Shown here: one piece after another, positions 60,483-64,000 of the stretch
How positions within the stretch are numbered: position 1 is the first letter of the stretch
Layout of the letters: each line of letters begins with the position of its first letter
Origin: JBBSBL01 sp046330255
GTDB taxonomy: Bacteria > Actinomycetota > Thermoleophilia > Solirubrobacterales > Solirubrobacteraceae
DNA: 64,000 nt
Assembly (NCBI GenBank): GCA_046330255.1
Contig: JAXLTC010000003.1
Location: 62,001 to 126,000 of the forward strand
Direction: 5' to 3'
Program-made: the position numbers and the translations under genes
Notes under the pieces: generated by a model
What the model was told of the DNA's origin: nothing
The model's database searches: none
The model's input: only the letters and a program-made list of their open reading frames with translations

Positions 60483-61762
60483 GCCGCCTCGGCTCCGGCC
60501 GTCCGCACGAGCGGTCCCAGCGCCGAGCGGAACGCGGCCTCGTCCGGCCCGATCCCCGCCGCGGACAGCGCGCCGGGATCGAGCAGCTCGGCGGCGAGCT
60601 CCGCGAGATCGCCCAACGTGACGCGCTCGATCCGCTCGACCACCTCGTCCAGCGAGAGCAGCGGGAGGCCCGCCAGCAGCGACGAGCCGAGGCGGTTCAT
60701 CCGCGCGCTGGTGGACTCCAGCGACAGCACCACCCGCCCCTTCAGGTTCTCCTTGGCGCGGTCGAGTTCGGCGCGCGTCGCCGGCTCGAGGCGCGCGCGG
60801 TCGAGCTCCACGGCGACGATGGACAGCGCCTCGTCGAGGTGCTCTCCGCGCGTGCCTAGGTAGAGCCCCACCTGCCCGGTCCCCGCGTAGTGCGCGGCGA
60901 AGGAGTAGACGGCGTAGGCCAGCCCGCGGCGCTCGCGCACCTCCTGAAAGAGGCGCGAGGACGATGTGCCGCCGAAGATGCTGTCGAGCACGCGCAGCGC
61001 GAACCGGCGCTCGTCGTCGCGGGCGAGGCCGGGCGCCCCAACGCAGACGTGGTACTGCTCGGTGTCCTTGGTCTCGAAGCGAACCGCGGCCGGGCGCGCC
61101 GGGGGGCGCGCCGCGGGCGCGGGCGCGACCGGCGCGGGGCCGGGCGCCCGCTCCCGCACGAGCTCGACCAGGGCGTCGTGGTCCACCGCCCCGGCGGCGG
61201 CCAGCACCACGTTGCCGGGCGCGTAGCGCGCGCGGTGGAAGGCCCGGATGTCCGCGACCCCCGTGCCGGCAACCACGTCGGCGCGGCCGATGACCGCCCG
61301 TCCCAGCGGGTCGTCGCCGAAGACCGCCTCGCCGAGCACGTCGAAGACCTTGTCCTGCGGGTCGTCCTCGTACATCGCGATCTCCTCGAGGATCACCGCC
61401 CGCTCGGAGTCGACGTCCTCGAAGGCCGGGGCGAACACCATGTCGCTCATCACGTCGAGCGCGAGCTCGAGGTGATCGTCGATCACGCGCGCGTGCAGCG
61501 ACGTCGACTCCTTGCCGGTGCCCGCGTTCAGCTCCGCGCCCATCGCGTCGAAGATCTGGTCGATCTCCAGCGACCCGTAGCGGGCGGTGCCCTTGAACAG
61601 CAGGTGCTCCAGGAGATGCGAGAGCCCGGCCTGCGCGTCGCTCTCGCCGCGCGAGCCGGTCCCGATCCAGTAGCCGAGCGCCACGGACCGGACGGAGGGC
61701 ACGACCTCCGTCACGATCCGCAGGCCCGAGTCGAGCTCGGTGATCCTGTGCTCGGGGTCCAC
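60479..61762 (-). CDS. M16-family zinc metalloprotease
   Basis: A 427-aa processing-peptidase-like protease. The inverted zinc motif HLLEH is at 49-53 with the distal Glu near residue 129 (ERAVILEEIAMYED). The C-terminal half is the usual inactive repeat (GGTSSSRLFQEVRERRGLAYAVYSF). The substrate is unknown. The GTG start is 19 nt after the pnp stop, giving the order pnp-M16-dapB. In-frame sequence further upstream lies in pnp and is not used. Confidence 0.93.
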   Translation of the reverse strand: MDPEHRITELDSGLRIVTEVVPSVRSVALGYWIGTGSRGESDAQAGLSHLLEHLLFKGTARYGSLEIDQIFDAMGAELNAGTGKESTSLHARVIDDHLELALDVMSDMVFAPAFEDVDSERAVILEEIAMYEDDPQDKVFDVLGEAVFGDDPLGRAVIGRADVVAGTGVADIRAFHRARYAPGNVVLAAAGAVDHDALVELVRERAPGPAPVAPAPAARPPARPAAVRFETKDTEQYHVCVGAPGLARDDERRFALRVLDSIFGGTSSSRLFQEVRERRGLAYAVYSFAAHYAGTGQVGLYLGTRGEHLDEALSIVAVELDRARLEPATRAELDRAKENLKGRVVLSLESTSARMNRLGSSLLAGLPLLSLDEVVERIERVTLGDLAELAAELLDPGALSAAGIGPDEAAFRSALGPLVRTAGAEAA

Positions 61763-61781
61763 GCCGCGCGCCCGCGGCCGG

Positions 61782-64000
61782 CTAGACCCGGCCCTCGGGA
61801 TCGCGGTCGCGCACGCGGCCGCGGTCGCGGCCGCCGCGGTCGCGGCCGTTGCGCCCGCCGCGCCCGCGCTCGCCGCCCCGGTCGCCCCCGGAGCGGACCG
61901 ACGCGAGCTCCTCGGCGCTCTTGCCGGCCACGTCCGGGTCCTCGGCGAGGCGGAGACCGATGCGGCCACGCTCGCGGTCGACCTCGACCACGCGGACCTT
62001 GATCTCGTCGCCCTTGTTGAGGACGTCCTCGACCGTCGCGACCCGCTGGCCGGGAGACACGTTGGAGATGTGCAGCAGGCCGTCCGTGCCCTTGGCGAGC
62101 TCGACGAAGGCGCCGAACGTCGTGGTCTTGACGACCTTGCCGTCGAACTCGTCGCCGACCTCGACCTCCTTGGTCATGCTCCGGATCCGCTCCGCGAGCG
62201 CGTCGCCGAGCTCTCCGCTCGCCGCGTACACGCGGACGTTGCCCTCGTCGTCGACGTCGATCTGGGCCTCGAACTCGTCCTGGAGCGCGCGGATCGTCTC
62301 GCCGCCCTTGCCGATCAGCAGCCCGATCTTCTCGGGATCGATCTTCAGCGCCGAGATGCGCGGCGCGTAGGGCGAGAGCTCGCCCGGACCCTCGATCGCC
62401 TCGGCCATCTTCCCGAGGATGTGCTCGCGGCCGACCTTGGCCTGGGCGAGCGCGTCGCTGAGGATCTCGAACGAGACGCCGCCGATCTTGATGTCCATCT
62501 GCAGGGCGGTGATCCCCCGCTCGGTGCCGGCGACCTTGAAGTCCATGTCGCCGAGGTGGTCCTCCACGCCCGCGATGTCGGACAGGACGATGTAGTCCTC
62601 GTCCTCCTTGATGAGGCCCATCGCGATCCCGGCCACGGGACGCTCGATCGGGACTCCCGCCTGCATCAGCGACAGCGAGCTGCCGCAGACCGAGGCCATC
62701 GAGGAGGAGCCGTTGGACTCCAGGATGTCGGAGACCACGCGGATCGTGTACGGGAAGTGCTCCTGGTCGGGCACCATCGGGATCAGCGCCCGCTCCGCGA
62801 GCGCGCCGTGGCCGATGTCGCGGCGCTTGGGCCCCCGCATGAAGCCCGCCTCCCCGACCGAGAAGGGCGGGAAGTTGTAGTGGTGCCAGTAGCTCTTGCT
62901 GGTCTGCAGCCCGAGCGTGTCCAGGCGCATCTCCTCGCGCGTGGTCCCGAGCGAGACGACCGACAGCGCCTGCGTCTGGCCGCGCGTGAACAGCGCGGAG
63001 CCGTGCGTGCGCGGCGCGACCCCGACCTCGATCGAGATCGGGCGGATCTCGTCCGCGGCGCGGCCGTCGGGCCGGCGCTTCTGGACCGCGATCCGGTTGC
63101 GGATCATCGAGCGCTCCAGCTTGTCGAACGCGAGCTGCGCCGCGGCGCGCTGCGCCGCGTGGCCCTCAGCCTCGACGTCTCCGGCGTAGGTCTCGATGAC
63201 CTGCGCCTCGACGGCGGCCGTGGCGTCCTGGCGCTCGAGCTTGTCGACGACCTGGGTCGCCGCCTCGAGCGCGGCGCCGTGGGAGGCCTGGACGCGTGCG
63301 TAGAGGCCCTCGTCCACCTGTGGCACCGTGACCTCGGCCTTCGCCTTGCCGGCCTTCTCGCGCAGCTCGCGCTGCGCGGCGCACAGCTTGCGGATCTCGC
63401 CGTGCGCGATGTCGAGGGCGTCGAGGATCTCCGCCTCCGGCACCTCGTTGGCGCCGGCCTCGACCATCAGGATCGCGTCATCGGTGCCCGCGACGATCAG
63501 GTCGAGATCGCTGCCCTCGCCGAGATGCTCCTCGTCGGGGTTGACGACGAAGTTCCCGTCGATCTTGCCGATCCGGACGGCGCCGACCGCGGTCGGTACC
63601 GGGATGTCCGAGATCTGGAGCGCGGCGGACGCCCCGTTCATCGCGAGGATGTCGTACGGGTTGACGTGGTCCACCGAGACAGGGATCGCGACGAGCTGGG
63701 TCTCGCGGCGCCAGCCCTTCGGGAAGAGCGGGCGGATCGGGCGGTCGATCAGGCGCGCGGTGAGCGTCGCCTTCTCGCCGGAGCGCCCCTCGCGCTTGAA
63801 GAACGAGCCCGGGATCTTGCCCGCGGCGTACATCCGCTCCTCCACGTCGACGGTGAGGGGAAGGAAGTCCACGTCGCGGGGGTTGCCCGCGGTGGCGGTG
63901 GCGAGGACCATCGTGTCGCCTGCGGTGACGACGACGGCGCCGGAGGCCTGCTTGGCCATCTTGCCGGTCTCGAAGGAGATCTCGGTACCCGCGATCTCGA
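61782..64000 (-). CDS. pnp: Polyribonucleotide nucleotidyltransferase, 5' end off the window
   Basis: PNPase, a phosphorolytic 3'-5' exoribonuclease. About 739 codons are visible; the N-terminus lies beyond 64000 (the frame is open through FETGKMAKQASGAVVV to the edge). Two RNase PH domains (FFKREGRSGEKATLTARLIDRPIRPLFPKGW; RTHGSALFTRGQTQALSVVSLG; GDMDFKVAGT), a KH domain (KIGLLIGKGGETIRALQDEF) and an S1 domain (GAFVELAKGTDGLLHISNV) occur in order. The tail is Arg/Gly/Asp-rich (GERGRGGRNGRDRGGRDRGR), an RNA-binding extension. Confidence 0.97.
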   Translation of the reverse strand, partial: EIAGTEISFETGKMAKQASGAVVVTAGDTMVLATATAGNPRDVDFLPLTVDVEERMYAAGKIPGSFFKREGRSGEKATLTARLIDRPIRPLFPKGWRRETQLVAIPVSVDHVNPYDILAMNGASAALQISDIPVPTAVGAVRIGKIDGNFVVNPDEEHLGEGSDLDLIVAGTDDAILMVEAGANEVPEAEILDALDIAHGEIRKLCAAQRELREKAGKAKAEVTVPQVDEGLYARVQASHGAALEAATQVVDKLERQDATAAVEAQVIETYAGDVEAEGHAAQRAAAQLAFDKLERSMIRNRIAVQKRRPDGRAADEIRPISIEVGVAPRTHGSALFTRGQTQALSVVSLGTTREEMRLDTLGLQTSKSYWHHYNFPPFSVGEAGFMRGPKRRDIGHGALAERALIPMVPDQEHFPYTIRVVSDILESNGSSSMASVCGSSLSLMQAGVPIERPVAGIAMGLIKEDEDYIVLSDIAGVEDHLGDMDFKVAGTERGITALQMDIKIGGVSFEILSDALAQAKVGREHILGKMAEAIEGPGELSPYAPRISALKIDPEKIGLLIGKGGETIRALQDEFEAQIDVDDEGNVRVYAASGELGDALAERIRSMTKEVEVGDEFDGKVVKTTTFGAFVELAKGTDGLLHISNVSPGQRVATVEDVLNKGDEIKVRVVEVDRERGRIGLRLAEDPDVAGKSAEELASVRSGGDRGGERGRGGRNGRDRGGRDRGRVRDRDPEGRV

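Overview
This window comes from a very GC-rich bacterial chromosome, and every recognisable marker is actinobacterial. These include zwf with the OpcA assembly protein, the MurT/GatD lipid II amidation pair, a WS/DGAT acyltransferase, a c-di-AMP (ydaO/yuaA) riboswitch ahead of a cell-wall gene, and RNase J directly behind dapA. My inference is a deep-branching actinobacterium such as Thermoleophilia/Solirubrobacterales. No rRNA, tRNA or taxon marker in the window proves this. I see no insertion sequence, prophage, CRISPR array or replication origin. The coding density and codon style are those of an ordinary core chromosome.

Layout. 1-19650 is a mixed region. It holds an acyltransferase, an RlpA-like wall protein under a CRP site plus c-di-AMP riboswitch, a patch of 54-bp repeats, dinB, cnoX, a secreted PHP-type hydrolase, zwf-opcA, secreted GH6-like and PQQ-propeller proteins, a CDF metal exporter, a winged-helix protein, a VapBC module with a clear operator, and a cupin gene behind two tiny overlapping ORFs. 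19700-25500 holds a secreted beta-helix protein, a 3D-domain wall protein, hemolysin III, tag and a lipoprotein cyclophilin. 25547-29280 is a tightly overlapping operon: DagK-like kinase, murT, a methyltransferase, gatD. 30304-64000 is the classic actinobacterial housekeeping block, mostly on the minus strand: pnp, M16 protease, dapB, dapA, rnj, ftsK, rodZ, cinA, thpR, recA, recX, rny, miaB, miaA, dapF, dapL, hflX, dut. It is interrupted by accessory genes (USP, MFS/MerR, monoglyceride lipase, two-component system, Na+/H+ antiporter, arginase-like, MscS, SDR, FIST).

Functions that fit together. Lysine/DAP synthesis by the short aminotransferase route is nearly complete in the window (dapA, dapB, dapL, dapF), although DapF carries serine in place of both catalytic cysteines. 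RNA decay is represented by RNases Y and J and PNPase. tRNA A37 modification is represented by miaA and miaB. Cell-wall remodelling and precursor amidation are represented by RlpA, a 3D protein and MurT/GatD.

Genome-level signals. About twenty genes have a TANNNT-type -10 box only 6-11 nt upstream of the start codon and no Shine-Dalgarno, which implies widespread leaderless mRNAs. Three genes (vapC, recX and the antiporter) can only be full length if they start at CTG, each time 8 nt after a GAGG-type Shine-Dalgarno. Two perfect TGTGA-N6-TCACA sites suggest a CRP/GlxR-type cAMP regulator.
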